Shown here piece after piece: positions 18,707 through 26,871 of a stretch of 64,000 bases of DNA. The notes under the pieces were generated by a model. The model saw only the letters and a program-made list of their open reading frames with translations, was not told where the DNA came from and made no database searches. A program made the position numbers and the translations under genes. Positions within the stretch are counted from its first letter, which is position 1, and each line of letters begins with the position of its first letter. Source of the DNA: Pseudomonas agarici (GTDB taxonomy: Bacteria > Pseudomonadota > Gammaproteobacteria > Pseudomonadales > Pseudomonadaceae); the NCBI RefSeq assembly GCF_900109755.1, contig NZ_FOAR01000006.1:62001-126000 (forward strand), written 5' to 3'.

Positions 18707-20038
18707 ATGAAGAACCATATGCGACAGATGCCTGTTATCCAGGCAGTGGCTTTTACTGTATTTGTTGGCGTTTCAACTAGCACTTTAGCGGGCGTTGTGC
18801 GAACAGCCGGTGACCAGGACATTATTCTGGATACCAGTAAAGGCGGGTTAAGTCTTGAGTCTGAAGACGGCACCTTCTCTTTCGCGTTCCATGGGGCCAT
18901 GCAAATCGACTACGATCGATTTAATGGCGTCTATACCAATAATGGCAATGCCGGCGACGAAGCTGAGTTTCGCCGTCTCAGGCCAAAAATGTCCGGTAAC
19001 TATCGCGACTGGGCATTTGAAATCACCCCTGAATTGGCACCGTCCGGTAATACTATTCACTCTGCAACAATCACTTATGAAGGCTTTAAGCCGATTAACT
19101 TGACCGTCGGAATGGCATCTCCCGATTTTGGTTTGGAGAAGGCCACCAGCTCCAACTGGGTGACCGCAACCGAGCGTAATATCGGTTATGATCTGGCCTC
19201 ATGGATCAACAGTTCCTCGGATGACTTGGGAGCCCATATCGACGGTACGTTTGGAGATATGTTCTTTGGTTCCGCCAGCGTCACCAATCGTGATACTAAA
19301 AATGATGACAGGGACGGGGATGCTTCCCGTCAGTTCAATGGGCGCGTTGTGTTCGCACCTTTCCACAAAGGCGGTAATGTACTGCATTTTGCTCTTGATT
19401 ATGCTTATCGCGACCTTAATAAGGTTGATCTCAGTAACACCAATTACGATATAGATAATGGTCTCGGTGTGCATGGCGATGCGGGTGATAACGATCATGA
19501 TCCAGTACTGAGCCAACTGAGTGGTATTTCCGGTAGCCCCTATAAAGGCCAGTCAATCTGGGGCGCTGAGGCTGCCTGGGCCTTTGGAGCACTTTCCTTG
19601 CAAGGCGAATATCTACATTCCACCTTGAACTCCGATGACGGTGGTTATGCAGATGTTAAATCCAAGGGCTATTATGGTCAGGTGGCTTATACACTGACGG
19701 GTGAACCTCGTGATTACAAGCTTAATGCGGGGGCCTTTGGTGCTGTCAGACCTGAAAACGCCAAGTTCGGCGCTTGGGAGATCTTCTATCGCTATGCTGG
19801 AGTCAGCTCTGATAATACCGATCTTCTGGAGGATGGCGCCGGAAGTGTCATAGGCCTGAATACCAACGGCAGTAACTCGGCGAAGGTACATACCTTTGGC
19901 GTCAATTGGTATGCCAATAATAATGTCAAAATATCGGTAGATTATAATTACGCCAAAGTTAATGACAAAGCACTTGAAAACGCTGTCGGCGATGATGATG
20001 GCAATGCTGTCATGACCCGTTTCCAATTCGTATTTTGA
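18707..20038 (+). CDS. OprO/OprP-type porin
   Basis: A 443-residue outer-membrane beta-barrel porin of the Porin_O_P family, ending in FQFVF with the terminal Phe typical of outer-membrane proteins. A signal peptide covers about residues 1-29 (cleavage near TLAG). RRLRPKMSGNYRDWAFEI is a family-like block. The loops are acidic (NDDRDGDAS, DAGDNDHDP), which argues against classical phosphate selectivity. AAGGAAAG lies upstream of the ATG. It heads an operon with the two decarboxylase-like genes, so it probably admits the aromatic substrate. Confidence 0.8.
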   Translation: MKNHMRQMPVIQAVAFTVFVGVSTSTLAGVVRTAGDQDIILDTSKGGLSLESEDGTFSFAFHGAMQIDYDRFNGVYTNNGNAGDEAEFRRLRPKMSGNYRDWAFEITPELAPSGNTIHSATITYEGFKPINLTVGMASPDFGLEKATSSNWVTATERNIGYDLASWINSSSDDLGAHIDGTFGDMFFGSASVTNRDTKNDDRDGDASRQFNGRVVFAPFHKGGNVLHFALDYAYRDLNKVDLSNTNYDIDNGLGVHGDAGDNDHDPVLSQLSGISGSPYKGQSIWGAEAAWAFGALSLQGEYLHSTLNSDDGGYADVKSKGYYGQVAYTLTGEPRDYKLNAGAFGAVRPENAKFGAWEIFYRYAGVSSDNTDLLEDGAGSVIGLNTNGSNSAKVHTFGVNWYANNNVKISVDYNYAKVNDKALENAVGDDDGNAVMTRFQFVF

Positions 20039-20049
20039 CCGCCTGACTC

Positions 20050-20067
20050 CAAGGTTAGCACCTTGGC
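20050..20067 (+). terminator. Small hairpin between porin and decarboxylase genes
   Basis: CCAAGGTTAGCACCTTGG forms a short stem-loop without a T-run. It may lower transcription beyond the porin or stabilise the porin mRNA, rather than end transcription completely. Confidence 0.35.
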
Positions 20068-20085
20068 GTTTGAAGGAGATGAAAT

Positions 20086-21078
20086 ATGTCCAAGCTCAAT
20101 CTTTCGCTCGCATGTTGGGACTATGACCGGACTCGCGCCTTGATGGACGGTACTGTCCGGCCAGGTGGCATCGAACTTAATTATCTGAACATGCCGGTCG
20201 AAGAGACCTTCTTTAGAATGTTACGTCACCATGAGTTCGATGTGGCGGAGATGTCATTGTCCTCCTACACGATGTCGCTGTTTTCTGAAACACGGCCTTT
20301 TGTTGCCATTCCTGTTTTTCCGTCGCGTTATTTCAGACATTCTTCCATCTATATCAACGCTAGGTCCGGTATCAAGACCCCCAAGGATTTGATAGGGAAG
20401 CGAATAGGTACTCCGGAGTACCAGATGACGGCGCCGTTGTGGATTCGCGGTATGCTAGCCGACGAGTATCAGGTGCCGATCGACAGCGCACTTTATCTTA
20501 TCGGAGGAGAAGAGACGCCAAATCGACCGGAGAAACTGAGACTGGACCTTCCGGAGAATATCAGGACAGAGCGCATCAGGCCTGATCAGACGTTGGCAAA
20601 GATGCTTCTGGAGGGAGAAATCGATGCTCTTTACACCGCCCGTGCGCCTTCTTCGTTTTATGATGGCAGTGGACGAGTTCTCAGGCTGTTCGAAGATTAC
20701 TCCAAGGTTGAACTTGATTATTATCGTAAAACTAGAATCTTCCCGATAATGCATTGTGTTGTCATTCGACGCGAGGTATACGAACAGAATCGCTGGGTAG
20801 CTCAATCGCTGTTTAAGGCATTCAAGGAAGCCAAGGAAAAAACCTATCAGGATATGCACGAAACAGCCGCACATAAAATGACGCTGCCCTGGCTTTCAGT
20901 GCACGTTGAACAAGCCCTGCGTGAATTGGGCAATGATTTCTGGTCTTATGGACTCAGCGAAAACAGGGATACGATCGCTACTTTCCTGCGATATCACCAT
21001 GAGCAGGGTCTGTCTAAATGCCTATTATCCCCGGAAGATCTCTTCGTTCCGGAAACGTTCGAGTCATTTGTAATCTAG
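20086..21078 (+). CDS. 4,5-dihydroxyphthalate decarboxylase-like protein, copy 1
   Basis: A 330-residue homologue of Pht5, which turns 4,5-dihydroxyphthalate into protocatechuate and CO2. The fold is that of periplasmic binding proteins, but there is no signal peptide, as in Pht5. Family-like blocks are LACWDYDRTRALMDG near the N-terminus, DVAEMSLSSYT, the hinge block KTPKDLIGKRIGTPEYQMTA and EGEIDALYTARAP. GAAGGAG lies upstream of the ATG. It is followed at once by a paralogue. It could decarboxylate a dihydroxylated aromatic acid made by the Rieske oxygenase. Confidence 0.7.
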   Translation: MSKLNLSLACWDYDRTRALMDGTVRPGGIELNYLNMPVEETFFRMLRHHEFDVAEMSLSSYTMSLFSETRPFVAIPVFPSRYFRHSSIYINARSGIKTPKDLIGKRIGTPEYQMTAPLWIRGMLADEYQVPIDSALYLIGGEETPNRPEKLRLDLPENIRTERIRPDQTLAKMLLEGEIDALYTARAPSSFYDGSGRVLRLFEDYSKVELDYYRKTRIFPIMHCVVIRREVYEQNRWVAQSLFKAFKEAKEKTYQDMHETAAHKMTLPWLSVHVEQALRELGNDFWSYGLSENRDTIATFLRYHHEQGLSKCLLSPEDLFVPETFESFVI

Positions 21079-21090
21079 CCGCCTATAGAC

Positions 21091-21116
21091 GAGGCTGGAC
21101 ACTGACGACCAGCCTC
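21091..21116 (+). terminator. Hairpin between the two decarboxylase-like genes
   Basis: GAGGCTGG pairs with CCAGCCTC across a 10-base loop. There is no T-run, so it may be a processing or attenuation element rather than a full terminator. Confidence 0.35.
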
Positions 21117-21145
21117 TGGGAATAATGGCGTGGGAGAAAACGGGT

Positions 21146-22090
21146 ATGGATTCATGTATTCTAAAAACCGTTACGCGAACACAAGGTAATAATGCCGCAC
21201 TCAAGGATGGTCGTGTTACCCCAGAAGGTTTCATATTCGAGTTTGAAGAGGTGCCCGTGTTGCCTCAAGCGTTCCGGCGCATGGTACGAGGGCTGGAGTA
21301 CGATGTCAGTGAGATGGCGCTGACTACCTATCTTTGTGCTCGTGAGCAGGGTGTCCGCTTTACTGCGCTGCCGATTTTTCTGGTTCGCGGCTTTCATCAT
21401 GGTGCCATCCTGTACAACATCAACTCAGGGATCAATGACCCTAAGGACCTTGAAGGCAAGCGAGTAGGAATCAACCGTGGTTATACGGTGACGACGGGAG
21501 TCTGGGCCAGATCTATCCTGCAGGACCAATACGGAGTGGATCTCGACCGGATCACCTGGGTGCTTTCCGGTGACGAGCACGTCGAAGGCTGGCAACCGCC
21601 TCGAAATGTCATTCATCTGGAACCGGGGCAGAATATGGAGGACATGCTGGCCAGCGGCGCTGTTTCGGCGGCAATCGGTGTACAGACAGACCATGTCAAT
21701 GTGGCCCCGCTTATTGCCAATGCCACGGAAGCAGGGCTGGAGGCGTTGCGCAAATCGAATCATTATCCAATCAATCACTTGATTGTGGTCCGAGATGATG
21801 TGCTGGAGGCTCATCCTGATGTCGCCGTTTCGGTATTCGACGCTTTTGCTCGGGCCAAACAACAGTATCTCGAGCAGTTGAAAGCCGGGCAGATTGAAAA
21901 AATGACCACTGTGGACCGACTTCATGCAAGCGCGATGGCGATCATCGGCGACCCGCTGCCTTATGGTGTCGAGCCGAATAGGGCAGTACTTGAAGAGTTG
22001 ATCGCGCACGCTACTCGTCAGCAAATTCTACGTAAAACGATAAAGCTGGAGGACGTCTTTGCTCGATCGACCCTTGGCCTGACGGCTTAA
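21146..22090 (+). CDS. 4,5-dihydroxyphthalate decarboxylase-like protein, copy 2
   Basis: A 314-residue paralogue of the gene just upstream, from the same binding-protein-fold family. Shared blocks are DVSEMALTTYLCA, INDPKDLEGKRVGINRGY and LASGAVSAAIG. The ATG at 21146 is preceded by GGGAGAAAACGG; an in-frame ATG at 21125 is also possible. The two proteins are clearly diverged, so this is not a recent duplication. They may act on different intermediates or form a hetero-oligomer. Confidence 0.65.
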   Translation: MDSCILKTVTRTQGNNAALKDGRVTPEGFIFEFEEVPVLPQAFRRMVRGLEYDVSEMALTTYLCAREQGVRFTALPIFLVRGFHHGAILYNINSGINDPKDLEGKRVGINRGYTVTTGVWARSILQDQYGVDLDRITWVLSGDEHVEGWQPPRNVIHLEPGQNMEDMLASGAVSAAIGVQTDHVNVAPLIANATEAGLEALRKSNHYPINHLIVVRDDVLEAHPDVAVSVFDAFARAKQQYLEQLKAGQIEKMTTVDRLHASAMAIIGDPLPYGVEPNRAVLEELIAHATRQQILRKTIKLEDVFARSTLGLTA

Positions 22091-22119
22091 CTCTATAGCT
22101 GCCGCGTTTAAATATACCT

Positions 22120-22160
22120 CGTGGGCTAACTAAGGATATTATTGGTTGGCCCACGTTTAT
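22120..22160 (+). terminator. Terminator after the porin-decarboxylase operon
   Basis: CGTGGGCTAAC pairs with GTTGGCCCACG, followed by TTTAT. It lies between the convergent decarboxylase-like and reductase genes. Confidence 0.7.
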
Positions 22161-22276
22161 GTGTATAGGTTAATTTAGCTGTCGGGCTCTAACAGAAAAT
22201 CGGGCTTATTGAAAGAAAGCGTCGGCGTATGGACGCCAGCTCAATAATCTAATATGTTTCGAGCAGGGTGCCGGAC

Positions 22277-23290
22277 TTAGTAAAATTCGTCGAAGTGGAT
22301 TTGCTCTGGAGGAACGTTTAATTCAAATAGTAATTTTTGCATGGCTTGTGACATTAAGGGCGGCCCAGCAAAGTATATTTCGCGCTGCTTAATTCCAAGT
22401 CCGAAAATATTATGCGCAACATCGTGAGCAAAGCCGATATGTCCATCCCAGTTGGCATCATCAAGGCCTGGGCTGGAAATAGCCTGATGAAAGTGCAACC
22501 GTTGTCCAAAGCCTGGCAGCTCCGCCAGCATTTCCTGGCCACAAAGATCGCGTGTCGCTCGCCCACCAAATACAAAATCGATCTGACGGTCACGAAGCTT
22601 TTCGCTGATGGCTGCCGTGCGGGTAATTGAAATCATGGGTGAGAGTCCTGAACCGCCCGCTATGCAAAGAATGTCACGGGGGGCATCCTCTCGCAAATAA
22701 GCGGTGCCATATGGGCCATCGATTTCAACTGTTTCGCCGATCTTGATTTTGTCGAAGAGGGTGGTGGTGGCGACGCCGTTGGGCACGCGTTTAATCTGAA
22801 ATCTCCATTCACCTCCCTCTTGAGGAGTGTTGCACATAGAGTAAGCTCGGATACCCGCGACACCCGGCAGGCTGATGAGAGCATATTGTCCCGGCAGGAA
22901 TTGCTTGGCAGACCGCAGGGAAAATACGAATTCGGTGATATCGTGGATAATTTCAAATTTACCAATCAAGGTCGCCGATGTTTTTACCGGCCTGATTGCG
23001 CCAGCATAAGCCTTATCCAACCTGACTTTGATGCGACAGTCACTTTTGGGCTGGGCCTGGCATCCAAGATATCTGTTGCGCTTAAGGTCGCGCTCTGACC
23101 ACGCGGGAGAGTCCTTTCGCGCATGCTCTACTTCTCCCTCCAAAAGCTCGAATCGGCAGTTGCCACAAGACCCGACATTGCAGGCGTAGGGAAAACCCAT
23201 ACCTGCACGCAATGCGGCCCGCAAAATGCTGTCATCGGGTTGGCAAGCGAATGAGTCTTTGTTCTGCCCCTCGATTATTATTGTTGGCAT
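22277..23290 (-). CDS. Ferredoxin-NAD(P)H reductase of the ring-hydroxylating oxygenase
   Basis: A 337-residue electron-transfer flavoprotein. The N-terminal plant-type [2Fe-2S] domain has CNVGSCGNC (residues 36-44) and a fourth Cys in LGCQAQ. Next are the flavin-binding RAYSMCN and the NAD(P)-binding CIAGGSGLSP and IYFAGPP. The order ferredoxin-flavin-NAD matches benzoate/toluate dioxygenase reductases. It starts 18 bp after the IclR gene and belongs to the operon Rieske ferredoxin-IclR-reductase. It should feed electrons to the Rieske ferredoxin at 24272 and then to the oxygenase. Confidence 0.85.
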   Translation of the reverse strand: MPTIIIEGQNKDSFACQPDDSILRAALRAGMGFPYACNVGSCGNCRFELLEGEVEHARKDSPAWSERDLKRNRYLGCQAQPKSDCRIKVRLDKAYAGAIRPVKTSATLIGKFEIIHDITEFVFSLRSAKQFLPGQYALISLPGVAGIRAYSMCNTPQEGGEWRFQIKRVPNGVATTTLFDKIKIGETVEIDGPYGTAYLREDAPRDILCIAGGSGLSPMISITRTAAISEKLRDRQIDFVFGGRATRDLCGQEMLAELPGFGQRLHFHQAISSPGLDDANWDGHIGFAHDVAHNIFGLGIKQREIYFAGPPLMSQAMQKLLFELNVPPEQIHFDEFY

Positions 23291-23308
23291 CGTTATATTT
23301 TCTCCAGG

Positions 23309-24151
23309 TTAGGTATATAAACTGGCCTGCTCCGAGATGTAACCCAGGCGCAGCGAGATTTCCGCGGCTGTTTCAAGCACTCTACGGGAGAGCATGTTCA
23401 TCGTCTTCGCATCGGTCCGCTGATGTGGCACGGTTACACCAATCGACGCTGTGACACTGCCCATCGCGTCACGGACAGGTGCTGCAACGCAGACTGCTCC
23501 GATCTTGCTGTTTGTTTTCTCGGCGGCAAACCCTTTCGTGCGAATTAGCTGAATCTCATCCTTAATGGCTTTCTTTTCTGCAGCCGAGAGTGGTTTTTGT
23601 GAGTTCTTGATGAATTCATTGATTGTCTCATCGCTTTGGAAAGCTGTTATAGCCATTCCCAATGCGCCATCTATGGCGGGTACGGAAACACCAAGGCGCG
23701 AGCGTAACCGAACGGCTTGCGGGCTTTCGAAATCATAGAGGTACGTAATGTCTCGTCCATTGAGTATGGCGAGCTCGACATTTTCACGTACTTCATCTCT
23801 CAGTTCCGTCAGTAACTCCTTTGATACGCCAGTAACTGTCAGCCGTTGCCGAACCAGTGCCCCCAAAGAAAACAAACCAAGCCCCAGTCTGTAGCGTTCA
23901 GTAGCAGGATCTTGTTCAAGAAGATTCTCAGCCAGAAGCGTTGAGGCCAAACGATGAACTGTACTCTTCGAGACTCCTAGACTGCGGGAAAGTCTGCTGA
24001 TGCCCATCTCTGAATTCTCTTCGGAAAATTGTTTTAGAAGGCGAATAGCCGCGGTAACGGAAGACAAGCGCGTGCCTTCTTTTTCACCTTCAACCTCTTT
24101 TTCGCCTTCGCTTTTCCCAGTGGTTGGTTTGATGTTGTGTAGTGGGTTCAT
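23309..24151 (-). CDS. IclR family transcriptional regulator
   Basis: A 280-residue regulator. The N-terminal winged helix-turn-helix contains ISRLSRSLGVSKSTVHRLASTL (about residues 52-73), and the C-terminal effector domain has GAVCVAAPVRD and ASIGVTVP. The first 30 residues are a charged Lys/Glu-rich extension. IclR proteins often control aromatic catabolism and bind palindromic sites near their targets. Repeated 25-bp motifs at the island's promoters are candidate sites for it, with a weaker one just upstream of its own start. It sits between the ferredoxin and reductase genes. Confidence 0.85.
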   Translation of the reverse strand: MNPLHNIKPTTGKSEGEKEVEGEKEGTRLSSVTAAIRLLKQFSEENSEMGISRLSRSLGVSKSTVHRLASTLLAENLLEQDPATERYRLGLGLFSLGALVRQRLTVTGVSKELLTELRDEVRENVELAILNGRDITYLYDFESPQAVRLRSRLGVSVPAIDGALGMAITAFQSDETINEFIKNSQKPLSAAEKKAIKDEIQLIRTKGFAAEKTNSKIGAVCVAAPVRDAMGSVTASIGVTVPHQRTDAKTMNMLSRRVLETAAEISLRLGYISEQASLYT

Positions 24152-24170
24152 GAGTGATTACCGTAAAAAA

Positions 24171-24190
24171 TGTTCCACAGGGACATCCTG
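24171..24190 (+). promoter_or_regulatory. weak operator-like motif, site 6
   Basis: TGTTCCACAGGGACATCCTG shares the TTCCACA and GGACAT elements of site 1 but with shorter spacing. It lies about 20 bp upstream of the IclR start, where autoregulation would be expected. Confidence 0.3.
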
Positions 24191-24271
24191 TAAAACTATG
24201 GAAACAAACGATAATCATAAACCAAGCACGCATGAACCGTCCAAAATATCGAAACACTGACCTGAGGGTAT

Positions 24272-24592
24272 CTAGAGTTCAATCAGCACAACGTCGCCCT
24301 GGACGACCACCTGATAAGTCTTGAGTGGCACCATGCAGGGAGGGGCGAGCACTTCGCCCGTGCGCACGTCAAACTTACCGTTATGGAAGTCACACTCAAT
24401 CACACACTCATCCAAATATCCTTCTGAAAGAGAGCCCGGTCCGTGCGTACAGCGGTCATCGGTGACGTAGAACTCTCCGTCAATATTGAACACTGCCAGC
24501 TCTAGATCGCCGGCTTCGACGTAAAGCGCGTTCCCTGGCTCGACCTCATCGGTGCGACAGATCCGGACGCGTTTTGTAGGGGTTTCGCTCAT
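24272..24592 (-). CDS. Rieske [2Fe-2S] ferredoxin
   Basis: A 106-residue Rieske ferredoxin with ligands in DRCTHGPGSL and IECDFHNGKF, that is C-x-H and C-x2-H, as in BphF/NdoA-type proteins. It would carry electrons from the reductase to the terminal oxygenase. It diverges from the oxygenase gene at 24796, with an operator-like core in the space between. A separate Rieske ferredoxin next to a phthalate-dioxygenase-type oxygenase is notable, because the classical phthalate system has no ferredoxin protein. Confidence 0.9.
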   Translation of the reverse strand: MSETPTKRVRICRTDEVEPGNALYVEAGDLELAVFNIDGEFYVTDDRCTHGPGSLSEGYLDECVIECDFHNGKFDVRTGEVLAPPCMVPLKTYQVVVQGDVVLIEL

Positions 24593-24647
24593 CGGCTGCT
24601 CCTTTGGTTGACGGCGCTATTCTTGCCATGTAAATTTTAAAAAATCA

Positions 24648-24660
24648 AGAACGGCGTTCC
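24648..24660. promoter_or_regulatory. operator-like core, site 7
   Basis: AGAACGGCGTTCC is the palindromic core of the island motif. It lies in the 203-bp divergent region between the Rieske ferredoxin and oxygenase genes, where it could control both. Confidence 0.45.
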
Positions 24661-24795
24661 GCATGACAAAACAAAACCAATCGCCCGACTGCATCGCCGT
24701 AATGCCAAGTCAGCAAGACAAGAGAGGCCGATGGACTGATGGAGAGGCTCATCAATCGTCGGTATAGAAAAAGCGCTCACTCGGAGACCGAAGAC

Positions 24796-26082
24796 ATGCT
24801 GCGTAAGGAAGTAAACGACCTGCTGGCCCAAACCGACCCTGGCAAACCAATGGGAGATATGTTTCGTCGGTACTGGATTCCGGCGTTGCTGGCAAACGAG
24901 TTGCCTGCGGATGACTGCCCGCCCGTGCGGGTCAAGCTTCTCTCCGAACGGCTAATCGCGTTTCGCGATACGCAAGGCAAGTATGGTCTGATGGATGAGT
25001 TTTGCGCTCATCGCGGCGTTTCGCTGTGGTTCGGTCGCAACGAGGAGGGTGGCCTTCGCTGTCCTTATCACGGCTGGAAATATGACACCACCGGCCAGTG
25101 TGTAGACGTACCTTCCGAGCCCGAATCGAGCGGATTTTGCCAAAAGATCAAGTTGCAAAGTTATCCCATGGTGAAGGTCGGTGACATTCTTTGGACCTAT
25201 ATGGGTCCCAAGGAGCATCAGCCGCCTCTTCCTCAATTCGAGTTCGCCAACGTACCTGCCGACCAGACCTTTACCTCCAAGCGGCTCCAAGAGTCGAATT
25301 GGCTGCAGGCCATGGAGGGCGGTATCGACTCAAGTCATGTCTCGTTCCTTCACAGTGGAAATCTGAATACAGACCCCCTCTTCAAGGGCGCCCGCGGAAA
25401 CCAGTACAACCTGAGCGACAGAATGCCCTTCTTCGAAGTGGTCAAACATGACGGAGGGCTCTATATCGGCGCCCGCCGAAATGCTGAGGAGGGAAAATAC
25501 TATTGGCGCATCACCCCATGGGTGATGCCTTGCTTCACGATGGTTCCACCACGTGGTGATCATCCGCTACATGGCCACTTCTGGATCCCGATTGACAATG
25601 AAAACTGCTGGGCCTGGAGTTTTGATTATCACCCCAACAGGGCATTGACCCCGGAGGAACGTGGAGCGATGGAAGCCGGCAAGGGTATTCATTGTGAATA
25701 TGAGGAAGGCACCTTCCGGCCTAAGGCCAATAAAGATAATGACTACCTGATTGATCGTCTGGCCCAAAAGGAGGGTAGAACTTATAGCGGTGTGGAAGGG
25801 ATTGCTATTCAGGACTCTTCATTGCAGGAAAGTATGGGACCGCTTGTCGACCGCACCAAAGAGAATCTGGTTTCGACGGATAACGGCATCATCATGGCGC
25901 GGCAAATGCTCCGCAAGGCGGTCACCGCCCTGACGGAAAAAGGTGTTCAGCCGCCTGGAGTGGATCCGGTCCATCATCGGGTTCGCTCTGTGGCCGTCGT
26001 ATTGCCTCCGGATGAGGCGTTTGACGAGGCCTGCAAAGAGTATTTGCAAGCCAGGGCAGGGGTTGCGCATACCTCGGTCTAG
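24796..26082 (+). CDS. Rieske non-heme iron oxygenase, phthalate 4,5-dioxygenase type
   Basis: A 428-residue terminal oxygenase subunit. The Rieske centre is CAHRGVSLW...CPYHGW (about residues 71-94), and the mononuclear iron region is GGIDSSHVSFLHSG (about residues 174-187). It resembles the single-subunit oxygenases of phthalate 4,5-dioxygenase and related demethylases. I chose the ATG at 24796 (GGAG nine bases upstream) over 24739. With the ferredoxin and reductase it forms a three-component system. Its TAG stop lies inside the CTAG boundary of MITE copy 2, so the element sits exactly at the gene's end. The substrate is probably an aromatic carboxylate. Confidence 0.85.
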   Translation: MLRKEVNDLLAQTDPGKPMGDMFRRYWIPALLANELPADDCPPVRVKLLSERLIAFRDTQGKYGLMDEFCAHRGVSLWFGRNEEGGLRCPYHGWKYDTTGQCVDVPSEPESSGFCQKIKLQSYPMVKVGDILWTYMGPKEHQPPLPQFEFANVPADQTFTSKRLQESNWLQAMEGGIDSSHVSFLHSGNLNTDPLFKGARGNQYNLSDRMPFFEVVKHDGGLYIGARRNAEEGKYYWRITPWVMPCFTMVPPRGDHPLHGHFWIPIDNENCWAWSFDYHPNRALTPEERGAMEAGKGIHCEYEEGTFRPKANKDNDYLIDRLAQKEGRTYSGVEGIAIQDSSLQESMGPLVDRTKENLVSTDNGIIMARQMLRKAVTALTEKGVQPPGVDPVHHRVRSVAVVLPPDEAFDEACKEYLQARAGVAHTSV

Positions 26083-26243
26083 TGGCCTGTACGGTGAGTT
26101 CGTTAGCTCAAGTTCGGATGCCATAAGTCCATGGCCAAGGCGCTGTGACGAGTCATAGCCGGGCTATGGCGCGCAACAGCAACGCAGGCCAGGAATTTAG
26201 GGCGCCGAAATTGACTCATAGAACTGACCACACAGGCCACTAG
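26079..26243. repeat. 165-bp MITE-like element, copy 2
   Basis: This is an inverted copy of the element at 58-222, of equal length and with the same CTAG boundaries and terminal repeats. It supplies the stop codon of the Rieske oxygenase and separates it from the downstream gene set. Two inverted copies 26 kb apart could drive inversion of the segment by recombination. Confidence 0.85.
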
Positions 26244-26297
26244 CCGCTGTCAGTCATGCCGCTCCCGGTCTTTAACGAATCAAGAGACGAGGTGACT

Positions 26298-26801
26298 ATG
26301 GTTAGCCTTTCTTCCAAGGCGACAACAACGGTCGAAAGCCAGTTTCGGATCAACCGCCCCAACTCCAGACCGCGCTCTTGTTTGGTTATTGCATTGGATG
26401 AACCCAGCGAGTTGTCTCTGGCGATACTTTCCAGGCGGCAATGGAATGGAGCTCGATTCCGAAGTGTCCGCCAATTTGAAGTGGAAGAGGGTGGGTTGGT
26501 AGAAAGCGACTTGCTGCTGATGTCTCCCGAGGGCGATAGCAGCCATCTTCCCGATGAGCTTGATGATGTTGATGTTGTAGTCATGGTTGCTCAAAGTGGG
26601 GCTTTTGCCGAAGTGGCTAAAGTTATTGGGCATGGATGCTTCAAGAGAAACCTGATGACTGCGGGAGTCGTGCTTGAAACAGTGGCAGACCCAGCAGTCA
26701 TCAGGCGGACAGTGAATCAAATTCGTCCTTTTGTGCTCTCCCTGGTCATTGGCCTCGACGAAACGTCCCTGGCTGAAACTTTAGGCGCTATACGAGCTTG
26801 A
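26298..26801 (+). CDS. Small protein of unknown function
   Basis: A 167-residue protein I do not recognise. It looks cytoplasmic, with no signal or membrane segment. Residues 30-110 alternate hydrophobic strands with charged loops (CLVIALDEPSEL, VDVVVMVAQSGAFAEVAKV), suggesting a Rossmann-like alpha/beta fold. There are only two Cys and no metal motif. It starts 55 bp after the MITE, with GACGAGG upstream of the ATG, and lies 70 bp before the class II aldolase-like gene. The conserved operon position suggests a pathway or accessory role, but I cannot name one. Confidence 0.55.
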   Translation: MVSLSSKATTTVESQFRINRPNSRPRSCLVIALDEPSELSLAILSRRQWNGARFRSVRQFEVEEGGLVESDLLLMSPEGDSSHLPDELDDVDVVVMVAQSGAFAEVAKVIGHGCFKRNLMTAGVVLETVADPAVIRRTVNQIRPFVLSLVIGLDETSLAETLGAIRA

Positions 26802-26871
26802 GCGCATTCATTGCGTAATAGGTCTTATCGGCCAGCCAGGATGGCTTTATTCCAGTCAAACAGGATTTATC

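Noticed and set aside
20086..22090. Periplasmic binding proteins of an ABC importer as the identity of the two decarboxylase-like proteins
   Set aside because: Neither has a signal peptide and both show blocks of the dihydroxyphthalate decarboxylase family, although a binding role cannot be fully excluded.
58..26243. The two MITE copies as ends of a composite transposon carrying the island
   Set aside because: No transposase lies between them, the right copy sits inside the catabolic island rather than at its edge, and related genes continue to 33 kb.
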